A stretch of DNA of 64,000 nucleotides from NCBI GenBank assembly GCA_024345305.1, contig BRON01000001.1, forward strand, positions 1-64,000. Reading direction: 5' to 3'. Below, piece after piece: positions 20,910-34,469 of the stretch (its first letter is position 1; the number at the start of each line of letters is the position of its first letter). Origin of the DNA: Mrakia gelida (Eukaryota; Basidiomycota; Tremellomycetes; Cystofilobasidiales; Mrakiaceae). The notes below the pieces were generated by a model. The model saw nothing but the letters and a program-made list of their open reading frames with translations. It did no database searches and was not told the DNA's origin. The translations under genes were made by a program, and so were the position numbers.

Positions 20910-22705
20910 TTTGGATGACTTTTTGGTCGGGTTACGGAATGGAACGGCGGGGTCGGAAAGGGGCGGGGCGGAGGGGAGGAGGAGAGGAAGAGGGAGAGGG
21001 AGGGAGGGCGAGGGAAGTGGGAGCGAAGAGGAGACAGGGCTGTGAGTGGGGAAAGTAAGAGATGGGAGGGGGTGAACCAGACGGAGCGCTGAGAAAGAAG
21101 CTCTCACCAAGTAATGGTTATCACGCAAGGAGGGCAAGAGCAGGTTCAGGAGAATGCTTTCGGGCAAGCTTGGACCGCAAGGAGACGCGCAGACGCGCTA
21201 AGTCTAACCAGGAGGGGACGCTTTGAGATTAGTGGGTCAGGGAGGCGGAGAGACACGCTGCATGAGAGTGAGGGAGGACCAGGGGAAGGATGAAAGAGGC
21301 TGCTTCTGATCGGTCGCTTGTCAAAGCAGCACTCTTCCTGATCAGGTCGCGTCCAACCGAGAGAAAGAAGATGCAGGGCGCGCAAGGAAGTGAGTGGGTT
21401 GCTGCAGAGGGACCCCAGACGCATCTCCAGGTGTGGCAGAGGTGGTAGTTAAAGCTCACTCTGACGCGAGTAGAGAAGAAGAGGGACAACGGTTCGGCTC
21501 CAAAACTGAGCTCCCCTGCTTCCGATCCGCTCCGAAGAGATCGATTGAGCGCCGGGACCTGCTTGATTCCTACTCATTTGCGCAGAAGAGTGTAGAGTGA
21601 GACCAGCAGAGGTGAACATCGCTGTCCGGCGTAGAACGGACGCAAGGAGGGAGAAAGAAGGGTAGAGAAAGTTTGTTTTGCTTGCTCCCCTGTTGTTCGA
21701 ACCATCGCTTTCCGCTTTTCCCTTTTGGCCTTACAAGTTTGTCGATTGCTTAAATCGCGGCGCACATGGCGGACGTAGAGCTCTGCTCGTAGCGAATAAA
21801 AAGGGAGGGGCCGAAAGGGAGAGGAAGGGAGGGAAGCGAAAAGGGCCAGAATATTTTCGCGTGATGGATGATGAGGTTCCAACCCTTGCTCAGAGTCGAC
21901 CAAGAGAGCGAAAGAAAAGAGAGCGCGGGCTCATCTCAGCCTGCCCTGCTTTTGGTTTCGTTTTACGTTGTCTCGTTGTCTTCCCTCCTTTGTCCCTTTG
22001 TGAACCACAACTTCACCCCGATGCGGCGACGGTAGAGACCCTCTTCGATCTTTGGAACCAAGCCCCAAGATTCGTTTGTTCCTGTCCTTCCTTTTTCTTT
22101 CTCTCGTTCGATTCGCGCTCGTTTCGATCATTTGTTCCCTCTTCCCCTCCTGCTCCCTCTCCTTTTCCTTCTCCCGCTCCTCCGTTCGCATACAGTCCCT
22201 TTGTGTGAATGAATAGTTCCAGTAGAACGAGAAACAACCCAGAAGAGGCGATCCGCTCAAACGCTCAAAGGGAACACAGAGGCAAGCGGTTTACAAACTC
22301 AACATCTCGCAAACAACTAAGGCTCTGTACTTTCCAAGTCGTCCGTCCGATCGATTGGCACCCGCTCAAACAGACTCGACTCTGTAAATCTCACCTATAT
22401 GCTCGGAATCGGGCCAAACGCTCTTTTCGTTTCACCCCCCCCCCCCCCCCCCCCCCTCGCCCTTTCAGTCGACTATCCATCCCTTCATCCCCCTCTCGTC
22501 CAGCACCCACTCGTTCCATCCCCAACGCCCAACAAAGACCCGAGTTCGGGTTTGTAAGTCTCGTCGAACCAAAGTAGAACAGAGCACATCACAGCAGAAC
22601 CCACCCACTCACTCACTCGGTCACTCACTCACGAACGGAACGAAACGAAACGAACGAATGAAAGGAACGAACAAACAAACGAACGAAACGAACGAAGGAA
22701 GCAGG
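20910..22705. other. Gene-free stretch with C22 homopolymer
   Basis: There are no supported genes. A pure C run of 22 lies at 22435-22456, and a CGAA-type microsatellite runs to about 22700. Open frames here are low complexity. Confidence 0.5.
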
Positions 22706-23304
22706 AACCGGAAATCACAACGCTCGAATGGAGGTCGCCTCTGCTCGTCTTGCGCGGCGGGGTGGGAAGGGGCGAGCTGTCACTTTCGCTTTCTCAGGCG
22801 AAATGGCGCGAGGGAGGGCTGGAACAGATATTGGAGCTGCAGGGCGGTGGAGACTTGGAAGGATAGCGGATCGAATGGTCTTCGCAGGGGTCTCTGCAGA
22901 AGCGTGAATTGGCGCTTTTCAACAACGATCAGCGTTTTCCTGAAAAGCAAGGCCGTTCGTTTGTTCTCTATAGACCGAGAAGGGTTATGCCTGGCTTTCA
23001 AGTTTGGTCGACGGGGGGATAGGCAGAATGAAACGAACGAGACAACGAGCCCATATCAAACCAGCACGCTCTCTCTCTCCCTTCCCGTTTCTTCTCCTCC
23101 CATCCTTTTATTCCCCCCGCCCTCGCCACCACTTGACTCATCCACCTTCTTCCCTTCAATCCAACTAATTGACTGACTCTCACTCAGCGCTGAGAACCAG
23201 CGTTGCAGAGAACAAGCCAGTTGGTTCGAAACGAAACGAACTCAAGGGAGAGAGAGTGAACAAAGAGAGGCGCACCCTCCATCCAAGCGTTGTGATTTCC
23301 GGTT
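22706..23304. mobile_element. Possible non-autonomous DNA transposon (MITE-like)
   Basis: The element is bounded by imperfect 29-bp terminal inverted repeats: 22706-22734 begins AACCGGAAATCACAACGCT, and 23276-23304 is its reverse complement with two differences. Length is 599 bp, with no transposase frame inside. I see no clear target-site duplication. A third, isolated end lies at 18238-18256. The inverted ends could also be two independent insertions of a shorter repeat. Confidence 0.5.
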
Positions 23305-25039
23305 TTGATTAGGTTGGTTGGGTTGGATCGTTTTGTTTCGTTTTCGTTCGCTCCTTCCTTCCTTCTCGCCTGCAAGTTGCAAGGGGAGTGCGAGTCTGGA
23401 ATCGTATTCTCGTAGACAGAGCGCGGTGCGGTGGAAGAAAGGGAAGTCTTGAAAGGGAGAAGGAAACGAACGAAGGACGAAGAACGCAAGCGAAGCGAGT
23501 AGAGCAGATCGGAGTCTCTGGCTGAGTGAGACCCACGTTTCCTTCAAGAGGATCGTCCTCTAAGCAAGCAAACTTCTGGCAGTTGACTCTGCCTCTGGTA
23601 GTTGATTCAGCCAGAACGCGAACGATCTGCATGAGAAAGCGAGATCTGCTTTGGCTCGTTCGTGTTGCTTTTGTTTTCCCTGCTTGCTCCTCTTCACCTT
23701 CATTCCCTCTCGCTCCTTCTCGTCTTTTCCACTCTCCTCTCCTCGTCCAACGCGGAGGACGAACGAACGAACGCGCTCTTTTGACTTGGGGGAAGTTTTT
23801 TCTCTCTTTTCCTCTTCTACGATTTCCCTCCCTCCGATGGAGTGAGTGGGATTGAAAGTCTCAGTGAGTGGGTGAAGAAGGGAACGAGATGCCTTCTTCG
23901 CTCGTGGCTTTCTTTCTTGAGATGTTCTCTTCTTCGATCGAGCCTTTTTGCGGACTTGTTGGGTCTGATCTCGTGGTTCCCGTTCCCCAACCAACTATGC
24001 GACTCGCCTCGCTGCCGCCGATGAGTGAGTGTGTCGGTCGACGCAAAGAGAGAGGAGAGGCTTGGTTTGGATTGACTCTGTCGGTTTCTCGCGTATCACC
24101 TCCTTGCTTCTCTTCCTTTCCACGTTCTCCTGTCCTTCGTTCGTGACTTTCGCACTCTCGCGCCTGTGCTGCCAGTTTCTTCGAGCTCGCATCCCCCCCT
24201 CTCGCGCTCTCGCCTCTACGTTCCACCAAAGAAGACGACGCCATCTCCGTCCGCTTTCTTTCTTTCTTCAGCAGTTCTTCTCATCAAACAACCTCCCTCT
24301 TCTTCGTTCACTCTTCTCATTCACTCACCTATCTGCCTGTGTTCTTGCTCCTCACTTTCTCTTTCGCTCACTTGACCCGTCCGGTCTCTTCTCTCCTTCC
24401 GCATTATCCCGCTCTCTCTTCCTTTCCCCCGTATACTTATTTTTTCTATCCTTCTTTCCACTGCCATGGTCGGCTCCTCTCTCCCTGCTTCCTTCGTCCA
24501 GTCCACTTTCTCTCTCTCTTCTCAACGCATCCTTCTATCCTCCCAGCACCCCTCACCTCTTTCCTCTCATCAACCTCCACCTTCCTTCTCTCACTGTCTT
24601 GCAGGCGTGCACTCGCCCGCATCACGTCAACCTGTCCTTCTCCATCCCCCAGTGCCCCAACCTCTTCTTCTCTCATTGTCCCACCCTCTCTCCTCCAACT
24701 GAGCCTCCTCCTTCTGCCAAGCGCTCCCTCTGAACGTCTCCTCTCTAGGTGACGAGAGGAAGGAGAACAAGGGGACAGCTCTCCTCTTTCAGTCAAGCCT
24801 CTTCTCCTTACACCCTCAACGTCCCTACTACATTCCGCACCCGCCTGTTCCAAGCAACCCCGCTGCCTTCTGCGCCACTGCCGACTCCCAACTCCCCGGC
24901 CGGTTCACTCCAGCTAGACACCACACCCTCTCTGGCCTTCCCATCCTCTTCCTGCTGCCCTCTCTGGGCAACTCGGCTGCCCAACCCTCAGAAAACAACA
25001 AGAGGGTCTAGACAACAACCCCCAGCCCGAAAACATGAA
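23305..25039. other. Gene-free pyrimidine-rich stretch
   Basis: Long CT-rich tracts produce many open frames rich in Ser, Leu and Pro on one strand, and Arg, Glu and Gly on the other. None has a domain or convincing splice pattern. Confidence 0.45.
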
Positions 25040-25134
25040 GCTCAGATCGTCTATCGGTTAGGACGTAAGCTTAACATTCACCTCCAAGGTTCGTTTGTTC
25101 GCTTGCAAGCTGGGTTCGATTCCCAGTCCGAGTA
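25040..25134 (+). tRNA. tRNA-Val (AAC), 23-nt intron, copy 1
   Basis: Acceptor GCTCAGA pairs with TCCGAGT with one A-C mismatch. The D arm is GTCTATCGGTTAGGAC. Anticodon stem TAAGC/GCTTG encloses TT-AAC-A, an intron at 25077-25099 and C38. The T arm is CTGGGTTCGATTCCCAG. Identity is assigned from the anticodon only. Confidence 0.82.
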
Positions 25135-25428
25135 CTTGTTTTTTGGTTCCTTCACCAATCCTCTCTCCCTTTTGCTCCCCGCCTTTCTCCGCCCACCCCC
25201 TTTCGCTTCCTTGCTCCCTTTCATCCCTTGCTCCGCCCTCTCCTTCCTTGCCCTTTCCGTTGTTTGTTCTTGCGCTCAGCTGAGTGAGTGCATGCATTGG
25301 GTAGCAGAACCGTATCCCTTCCTTGCCCCCTCCCCACCTCACCCTCCTCCCCACCGCCCCCCCCCCGCCCCTCCCCCCTTTTTGTTTTCCGGTACATGGC
25401 GTAAAGCTTGGAAGCACTATCATCAATC

Positions 25429-25534
25429 GGGGAAATAGTGTAGTGGTATCACATAAGCTTCGCATAGTGTCCTCTCTTCAACATGAGGACAGTGAGATCT
25501 GTTTGTAACCGGGGTTCAATTCCCCGTTTCTCCA
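25429..25534 (+). tRNA. tRNA-Ala (CGC), 35-nt intron
   Basis: Acceptor GGGGAAA pairs with TTTCTCC and includes the G3-U70 pair that marks alanine tRNAs. Stem TAAGC/GTTTG encloses TT-CGC-A, an intron at 25465-25499 and T38. The T arm is GGGGTTCAATTCCCC and a T-rich tail follows. Confidence 0.82.
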
Positions 25535-25567
25535 ATTCTTTTTTTTGGTGTTCTTTTTGGTGTTTTC

Positions 25568-25618
25568 GGGGGGGGGGGCGGGGGGGAAGAAAAAACAAAG
25601 CTCGGGGGGGGGGGGGGG
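25568..25618. repeat. Poly-G runs
   Basis: Runs of 7-16 G, broken by a short A-rich piece, lie just after tRNA-Ala. Their exact length is unreliable in assemblies. Confidence 0.6.
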
Positions 25619-26116
25619 CAATTTTTTTTTGGTGGTATGTGGGGAAAGGAAGGGGGAGGGAAGAGGGGAGGGAGGGGAGTAGAAGGGTAGGTGGAGAGGA
25701 GAGGGAGGGAGGGGAAGGAGGTCGGGGGATGAGGAGGGAAAGGGTGAGCAAGAGAGATAGATGGTGGGCGGATGAAAGAGAGAATGGGCAAGGGTTAAGG
25801 GGAAAAGAGGAGGAGAGGGAAGAAGGGGATCAAAGGGGGAGGGGGAGGAGAGGGAGGGAGGCAGAGGAACCGGGAGGTAAGGAGGAGGGAGACGGGTGAG
25901 GGAGGTGAGAGAGAGGAGACCCTGTGAATGCGACCTCATGTCTTCTCTCTCACTTCTGCAACCTCCCCAGCCTCCTCTTCCCTTCTCCTCACCCTACCAC
26001 CGGCTGAAGCGAACGGGAGAGCAATTCCCCTTGGGCAAAGGAGGCCGAAACGCTTCGTCGCATCCCCCTTTCTCCCGGCACGCTATGTAATCTTGCCTCG
26101 AAGCCTTGTCATCAAC

Positions 26117-26200
26117 TCCTTGTTTGTCCATCGGCTAAGATGTTCGCCTCTCATTAACTTGTGACCGCGAAGGAGCGGGGTTCGACTCCCCGACAGGGAA
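26117..26200 (+). tRNA. tRNA-Glu (CTC), 12-nt intron, copy 1
   Basis: Acceptor TCCTTGT pairs with ACAGGGA. Anticodon stem TTCGC/GCGAA encloses CT-CTC-A, an intron at 26154-26165 and C38. The T arm is CGGGGTTCGACTCCCCG. A T-rich terminator follows. Confidence 0.9.
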
Positions 26201-29200
26201 TTTCGTTTTTGCTTTCGTCTTTTTGGTCCGTCGGAGGAGAGAGATTTATTTTTTTGTTGGAGGCTGAGTGAGGTGCGTGGGTGTCTTTGTTTTGAGAGGA
26301 GGGGAGGTGGGTGTTTGTTTGAGGTGCGGAGGGAGAGGGAAGGGGTGCTGTTGCGTCGCGTCGTGTCGTGCTTCCTCTGGGTAGTTTGAGGGGTGTTGAA
26401 CTTGTTCCCCTTCAAGTACAGGGTCCATAGCCTTCAGGCTCAGGAGGGATGTTGACCTCTCTGGTTCGAGTTAAGGTTGGGATTCTCCTCTGGCGCGTCG
26501 CGTCTCAGAAGGTCATCCTTCTGAGGGGGATGCGGTGAAGGTCAGGTCAGACGGACGCGTCGGTGTGGGGACGACTGTTGAGTGGTAGAGTTATGCAATC
26601 ATGTGGGAAAGAGGAGACTGGGGTGAAGCGAGAGAGAGAAGTGTCCCGGTTTGGAGGGGAAGGGGCTGAAGGAGGTTGGACCGGTTGAGGAGGGGGAGCT
26701 CGACGAGGCTTTCTTCCTCTTTCTACGTTGTGTGAAGCTTCGCAACTAAGAGAGAGGGTCTTACACTCTCGTTGGACATTTATGAGGTTCAGCTCAGATT
26801 GGTACGCTTTGAGTTGCTTTGGTTGGGAAGGGGTGGGGAGCTTGAGTTTGTTGGGCGAGTTAATTGTTGTTGTCGCCGCCTTACTTCCTTTTAAGTTCTC
26901 ATCCTTGTTGTTTGTTCTTCCTCAGGCTGCTAGTCTTTATCGATGAAGCTGATTGGGTAATTAACTCGCTTTCCTCACTCAGCACAGAGACGAGATGCTT
27001 AAGCTGAGGGAGGGAAGGAAGTTTGTGTCGGACGCGACGCGACTTCGTCTCACTAGAGCGCTTTCGTCCCCCTCTTCCGCGGATAGATTGAGAGCGCACT
27101 GAGCCGGACCGCCAAGGTGGTCACTATGAGCTCTCAATGTGATACCTAGTGAAAAGAGGAAAGGAGACCGAAGAGGAACATCAGCAGTTGTTGTGTCGAC
27201 CTTTGATCGACGTGTCTCGTCCGCTCTCTCCCTTGCCTTGCAGCTGTTCAAGACCGCTGAAGAAAGAAGACGAGAGCAAGGATCCGGTAGTACCACTGAG
27301 GAAGCAAGTCAATGACAGATCCGAGTCACCAAACGAAACCCCAAAGCGAGGAGAGAGGAGAGAAGGAGAAGGTGAGACCGCGACGCGTCGCTCAAAGTCT
27401 GTAGCTGCCTGTCTGTTGCTCTCGCACGCTCACAAGGATACAAGAGGATAAGGGGATAAGAGGGACGGGGATCGAGATGTTTTAGAGGCGGCCCGAGGCT
27501 TGGTGGGATAAGCAATGAGGGAAGGAAGGACAAGGAAGAGTTGATGCTGCTCGCTTCGACGTCAAGTTGAGAAAGCGAGGAAAGGAGGAAGGATGGTCTT
27601 GCCGAACCTAGAGCTCACCTCACCTCTTACGGTCCACTCCAGCGAGCGTGCGACTGCTATACATGTCCGCAAGAGTAAGATCCTTCTCCGGAGATGAAGC
27701 AGTGTCGCGAAAAGGAGACAAAGTCGACGCGTCTTGTCTTCCCTCCTCTCCAATCTCCTTTCCCTCGGTCTTCCTCTTCAACTCGGTATCTATTGGCTAC
27801 CATTCATCCCCTGTCTGAACCAGACGGGATCTGGGTCTTGTCGGAACGGATGGAAGGGACCAGAGATGAGAGGATGGAAAGTTGCAGAGGAGAGGAGATG
27901 GGACGACGCGACGGCGAGGAGCAGAGAAGGAGGGAGGCAGAGGTTAAAGACAGGGTGTAAGAAGGGAAGAGCAGGTTATAGATGAAGTGAGGGGTGAAGT
28001 GGAAAGCAAGAGCGTGAAAAGAGGGAACGAAACAAAGTAGGAGGAGAGGTGAGTGACACGTCGCATCTTGCCGTTCGCGCTCAACGTCAAGCGAGGACAC
28101 TTCTTCTTCTTGTTTTAAGATCCTTGAACCAACGTCCAACGACCAGCAGCTCCACTCACACTGCAGCACCCGTCTCCGCTGGAGAAGTAAAGACACGTCG
28201 CGATGTTGGAGAGCTGTCGTGCAGTGGGCAAAGGGTCGAGAGGAGCGACGATGGAGGAGGAGGGTGAGATAAGAAATGGAGGGAAAAGAGAGGAGGAAGG
28301 GAGAAAGAAAGAGAGAGATAAGATAGGACATTCGGGAATACAAGGGCGAGCGGATCAGAAGAGGAGGAACGAGGGGAGAGCGAGCTCCGTCCCGTCGCCA
28401 CTGATACTTCCGGAAACAGGACATAAGGAACGGAAGATCGAGAGTCGAGGCTGCTTGTGTAGAAGGGGAGGAGGGAAGAGCACGCGTCTTTAAACCGACG
28501 TCCCCAAGTACATGTCCTCCCCACCGAACGGAGATTATGTCTGGAGACTAATTGATCCGCGGTGGTTGGTGATGTAGTACGGGGACGAAGGGTCCAAGAG
28601 GAGACAGATGACAAACGATTGACGACGCGACGCGTCTCAAACCGTTGAGAAGGGAAGAAGGAAAGAACGAGGGTGATAGAAGGGACCAGAGCAGCGAGGC
28701 AACGCATCCTTGAGGAGGATGCAAAGAAATGTGAAGACGGAAAGGGGACGTCGAGAAAGGGAGACAAACAACGCGTCTCGTCTTCCGTCGACTTGTCCAC
28801 CATCTCCCTTCCTGTGCTTCCCCTTTCCCTTGGTGCCTCCTCTCGAGCTCTGTGCCGCTTTCCGCACAACTTCATCATCCATACCGACGCGGAGTATGCT
28901 CCTTCTGGTATGGATGCAAAACCGGAAGAGGGAGAGGATAACGAGCTGAAGCTGAGGAGATGGGTCGACGCGACGACGATGAGCGAAAGGAAACGGGAGA
29001 GAGGATCAGATGAAATAAGGGAAGAAGAGAGTATATGAAAAGATGGAATACAGCAGAAAAGCAAAGGGAGAGAGGGAGGAAAAGAGGGAAAAGAAGAAAG
29101 AAGGAGGAGAAGTGGCTGACGCGTCGTTGCTCGTCTCGCTTAAAGTCGCGCTTCTTCTCTTCGCCCGAGGCAGCTTCCGTCACATCCTGCTATGGCCAGA

Positions 29201-32200
29201 TCATCGAAAGGAACAGGGATGTCTTAAACTGAAGACATCTGAGCAGCGATGGATGAAGACGACGACGCGTCGGCGGACGAGGGGTCAAGAGGAGCGACGA
29301 CGGATGAGGAAGGGGAAGAAAAGATGGGAGAGGAAGGAGGGGAGGGAGGTATGGAGATGGAAGGATGAAGAAAGATGAAGGGAGAGAACGGAAGGATGGA
29401 AGGGAGGCACAACGGGAGGGAAGAGCAGCGAGCAAGATGTGAGCTCGACGTCACTCGCTTCATCGCTCCCCTCCTTCGAAACCGATCTCCCGGCTTCGCT
29501 CTCCTTTCGATCTGCGGCACTACGGAGGCAAGAACCTTCAAAGATACGCAGATCGCAACGGAGGTGGGAAGACGGGAGAAAGGGTGCCGGAAAGAGATAG
29601 AGGAAGGGAGCGTTGTTGTGGATGAGATGGGAGCGCAAGCGAAGAGGGACGCCGCAAGAACAGCGTCAATCCTCTCTACTCTGTCCTCAACACCACGACA
29701 ATGGGTGCGTGGGTGCGCTGGCCAAAGAGAAGGAAGAGACGGAAGGAAGTGAAAGAAACGGAAAACTCACCTCATGCTGCACATAACCAGCTTCGTTCTT
29801 GATTGCCCCTCCCAACCCGGCCTTGCTCTTTCGTTTTAGGGATTATGGGAGGTGGGATCGGCTGAAAGTCTACAAGAAGGAAGAGGGAAGTGTTGAAGAC
29901 TTGGAAAAGAAAGGAGGAAAACAGTGACTTGATCCCGTTGCTTCGAGTTGACGGCTGGACTTTCGTCGGTTCAGTTTCCTGATCCGCTTTCTCACAGGGA
30001 TGCGCGGCAGGAGACTCAAGTTGAGTAATTCCAGCAAAGAGACTGCCGCAAAAAGATGGAAGAGGAACAGATGGAGGGAAAGCAAGAAGAACGGAAACAC
30101 GACGCGTCGTCCTTGATGGGTGAAGCTGAACGCGCCGAGCTGGGGTCTCAGCAGACTACATCAGCCTGGTTTCTTGCTCATTGTTCACCGCTGCACCCAA
30201 AACAAAGATCTGAGGAGCTCAGAGAGGAACGCAAAGGGGTGAGATTCAAGACGCGTTGTGCTCTTCTTCCACACTCATCTTTTACGGAGCTCAACTTCTG
30301 AGTCAAAAGGTCAAGCCGCTATCACATTCTTTACCCAAGAGAAAGGAGAGCGGTGATCATCGCAAGCTCAGAGAAAAAGCACCGACGCAAGGAGATGATG
30401 GTGAGGGGAGGGAAAGGAAAACAACGACACAGCCTGATCTCTGATCGTCCTTGCCTCCACGCTCTTGTATCCTGTTGACGCACGGAGGACAAGAGCGCGG
30501 GTGGTCCGAGATTTTAGAGAAAATGCTCGCTCCAAGGTTAGAGGAAGCCAAAAGACGCAGAGCGATCTTTGAGGAACGCGTCTCAAACCGCTTTTGTCAA
30601 TCCCAACCTCCTTTTGCGAAGGAACTTTGGGCCGCGAGAGCAGAACGGTCGGAGTCACCATAGAGGAGGTCCTCCTCGCTTTGAACTAAGCGAAAGGGAA
30701 GAGGAGAAAAAGGGAAGACCACGCCGCGACGCGACTCGACCGACCTCGACTCGACCTCTGAAGCAGCTCGTCCGTCCGCTCACGTTCTCAGTTTCAGGTG
30801 AGGACGAGAGAGTCAAGGACGCTCACGACATAGAAAGCGACGACGCGAAAACGCGCAGGAAGAAGAAGAGACCAAATAAAAGGTGAGTGCCCGCCCCTAA
30901 CCGTTTGAGGAAGCGGGAAGAGCTGCTCTTCCATCCGATGCCTCAACCTTCTACAAGCTCACATCCAGACGGGTGCATGAAAAAATGCGCGGCAGATCGG
31001 ATGTGAATTTGAAGTGAGAAGGGGATGAAGGTTGGAAGAGGAGGAGAGAAGGTCGGTTGAGGACTCAACACGACGCGACGGTCGTTCAAGCGGAAGAAGG
31101 GAAGAAGAACAAGAAGGAAAAAAGAGGATATATGATACGAGAAGGGAAGAACAGAAATGCCGATGTCGTGAAGCGAGAGGAGGAGAAGAAGGAAGAAGAG
31201 AGGCGACGTGTCTCGAGTTGGCCGTCTCCTCCCTCGTGTCCGTTCCCGCTTCCGTACCTTGAACTCAACATCTCCCAACATCTCCCCAAACGTCACCTGC
31301 TGCAGCCTGGTGATGAGCCGGCAAAGACAGATGAGTCGGGGAGAGAAGAGGGGACGAAGAGCTGAAGAGACGAAAGATGGGACGACGTGACGGCGCGAGG
31401 GAACGACGGCAAGACGAAAAGGAAAGAGACGGAGAGGATGATACAAGGGTCGATTTGATAGACATAAATGAGGGGAATAGATAAGCACAGAAGGGAAGAA
31501 GAGAAAGAGGGAAGAAAGGGAGCGAGAGACGTCGCGTCTTGTCTCGCTTGACAACCACGACGCTGCGCCGTCTTGCTCTTGCCCGTGACTCTCTCTGAGT
31601 CAATCACCACACGAAGCAAAGGCCAACCAACCGAGGGCAGCAGGGCGCTCTCGGGTACAGCGCGGATGTGCGACGGCCAATTGGGGACGAAAGCGTGCGT
31701 GGAGGAAGAGTCGAGATATAAATGAGGAGCAGGGAAGAGGAGGAGAGGTAGAGAAGTGAGAAGACGAGATAGATATAGAAAGGGAGATGAGGATTTGAAA
31801 ATGAGGAAGGAGAGAAGAGAGGGAAGAGAGGGAGGAAAGGAAGGGGACGGGGAGGAAGAGAGAAAGCAAGAGGGGTCTCCCATCCATCTCAAGAGCGAGA
31901 GAAGGAACAAACGAACGAACCAAGTATAAATCCGTCAATATGGTTTTGGAAGAGCGCCCAATAGCTTCCAGCTGATTGAGAGGAGAGAGCGAGAAACCCC
32001 TGGAACGAACAGACGAACGACCGAAGGGAGGAGAAGGAAGGGAGTAAGGTCAGCTCGACGCTCGTTCGTTCGTTTCGTTCGACCCATCCATCCTCCCTCG
32101 TACACTCACCTTTGGACGTATGTATCTCCCGAATGACCGACCACCAACGCTACAGATCCCGAGAGAACTCCGAGGACCGAGCGAGTGAGAGGGAGAGGGA

Positions 32201-34084
32201 AGGAGGGAAGGGAATGGAAGGGAGGAGGAGAAGAGGAGATGGCCGTTTGAGGTGAGCTCGACTTCGAGTCAAGTCGAGCCGAGAAGAGGAGGAGGGAGGG
32301 AGAGGGGTTACGTAACCCGTAGATATTCTACGTCTGCTTAGGGTAGTGCTATCTTGAGAGGCAGTGAGAATCATTGTGATGAGACGGGAAAATCTTCCCT
32401 TCGGTCGTCGCGTCGTCGTCGTGAACACGAGAGCAAAGGAGAGTGGCTTTTGCGTTTGTCTCGGTTTGAGAGGGAAGAGCAAGACTTCTACCATCAGGGT
32501 GGCGAGGGTATGTGTTTCGAAAATGTGGATTGAGGAAGAGGAGATGATGAGTTGGAAAACAAGAGCAGAGAGAAGAGGAGCGTGCGAGGACAGCGCGTCG
32601 CACTCCTGGGTCACAAAGAGGGGACATCGGTTCGCCGCGTTGCTGACCAACAGAGAAACCGACATCTCCGCCAGCGAAATAGGAGAAGAGGAATCACTGA
32701 AAGGTGTTCGGCTCGAGACGAACGAGACGAAGGAGGAGCGTGAGGCTCAACGCTGACCTCAAACCTCTGAGTCGACGCGCCGAGCCGCTCTCACAAACTC
32801 AACCAAAGTCCAAGAGTTTGCACGGGGAAATAAGGAAAGCCTTGAGTTAAAAACATAGGAAGAGCTCCGTATAGGCTTGTGGACGAGAATGAGATGGAAA
32901 GGAGGGAAAGGATTGACAAGACACGACGCGACGCTCAACCTCTGGAGGCAAAATATCTACCGCTCTTGCACGCTCGTGGGGAGGAGGTATAGGGGGGGAA
33001 AGCGCCTGGGGAGACGGTGAGAGGGGTGAGGGAGGAGGGAAGGAACGATGAGGAAGAGTCGACACTGCTCTTCGTGAAGTTGTGTTGAGAAACGAAGAAG
33101 AGATTCTGACCCGAGGTCCCGGTCATCATCATCGATCCCACCGTACTGAACTCTTGGCTGAGAAATTGGTCAAAGCTGGTGGTCGGTGAGGCTGAAAGGG
33201 GATGAAGGGTTGAAGAGGGGACAGACGGCAAGCGGTTGAGGACGCAACGCGCCTTCCAATTGCGGTGGAGGCGTGTAGAGAAGGAAGAGAAGGTGAGACA
33301 GAGATGAGAAGCAAAGTAAGATTTCCCAAGACGGGATCAGATATGACTAAAAGAGAAGGGGAGCAAGGCAAACCTAGACAAATGGAGACGGTGTCGGCGC
33401 GTCTCGTTTCCCCTTGACCATCTCCCTGCTCCCCGCCGTGTATGCCCTCCTCCCTCCTCCCCAGCTTGATGTCCCAGTCTTCCAGCTCCTTCATCTGTCA
33501 AGCCGACAAAGAGGAGCCTCCTGACGGAGTAGGTGTGAAGTCGGGAGAGCAAGGGGATGCAGGGTTGAAGAGAAACTGGGACGACACGACGAGCATGAGC
33601 AGGGCAAGCGAGAGGGAAAGAGTGTTGAAGGCAATGAGGGTCGAAGGAGGGAGGGTGAAGGAGAGGAAGTAGAAGAAGGAGAGTGAGAAGCGGGAAAGAA
33701 GGGAAAATGATGAGAGATGAGGAGAGGCAAAAGACGTGTTGCTTGTTTTGCTCAGTCAAAGTCAACAAGCACGCTTCTCCTCGCTCGAGGCGGCCGCTGT
33801 AGCAACCTCCACCAATTTATATCTGCTACAACACCCCAGAACTTGCCTTTGCTAAAACGCGAGGACGCGTTGGGAACAGAGGAGTTGACGTGCGGTGGAC
33901 GAAGGGTCAAGACGAGTGACAACGGACGACGAGGAGGGAAATGTGAGATGAGGAAAGGTGGAGAGAGACAGAGAGGGAAAGAAAGAGAGAGCCCTAGAGA
34001 CGAGGGAAGAAAGAAGGTAGTAGAACAGCGAGCACTCTGCCTCCCCACCTCCCCGTCCTCACCCCTTTGAGGAGCAAAAAGGAG

Positions 34085-34204
34085 TACTCGGACTGGGAAT
34101 CGAACCCAGCTTGCAAGCGAACAAAGTTGCTCTTGTTTCTGGTTGAATAGAAGCGAAGAAAGGGGATTGTTAAGCTTACGTCCTAACCGATAGACGATCT
34201 GAGC
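34085..34204 (-). tRNA. tRNA-Val (AAC), 48-nt intron, copy 2
   Basis: The exons match the tRNA-Val at 25040 base for base as far as I can see, but the intron (34120-34167) is twice as long and shares only its 3' end (TTTGTT). It lies on the opposite strand to copy 1. Confidence 0.82.
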
Positions 34205-34469
34205 TTGATGACCACCCGTTGGGGGTGAGTGGATAGCCCGGCTGGCCGTCTGCGAGGGTTGCAAGGAGGTGGAATGGGAGGGAAGAAGAGGAGAGAGCCG
34301 GAGGAAGGACAGGAGAGTCTGTCGGCCACGGACGAGGGTTGAGTGACTCGCCGTGCGGCCTTGCTTGCAACTTGCTTGAAGTCACGGCCATGCTGTGGGA
34401 GAAAAAGAAGCTTTGTGACGTCTGCCGAGCTCACTCATGACGGCGGAGCTGTGGACGGCAAAAGGAAAG

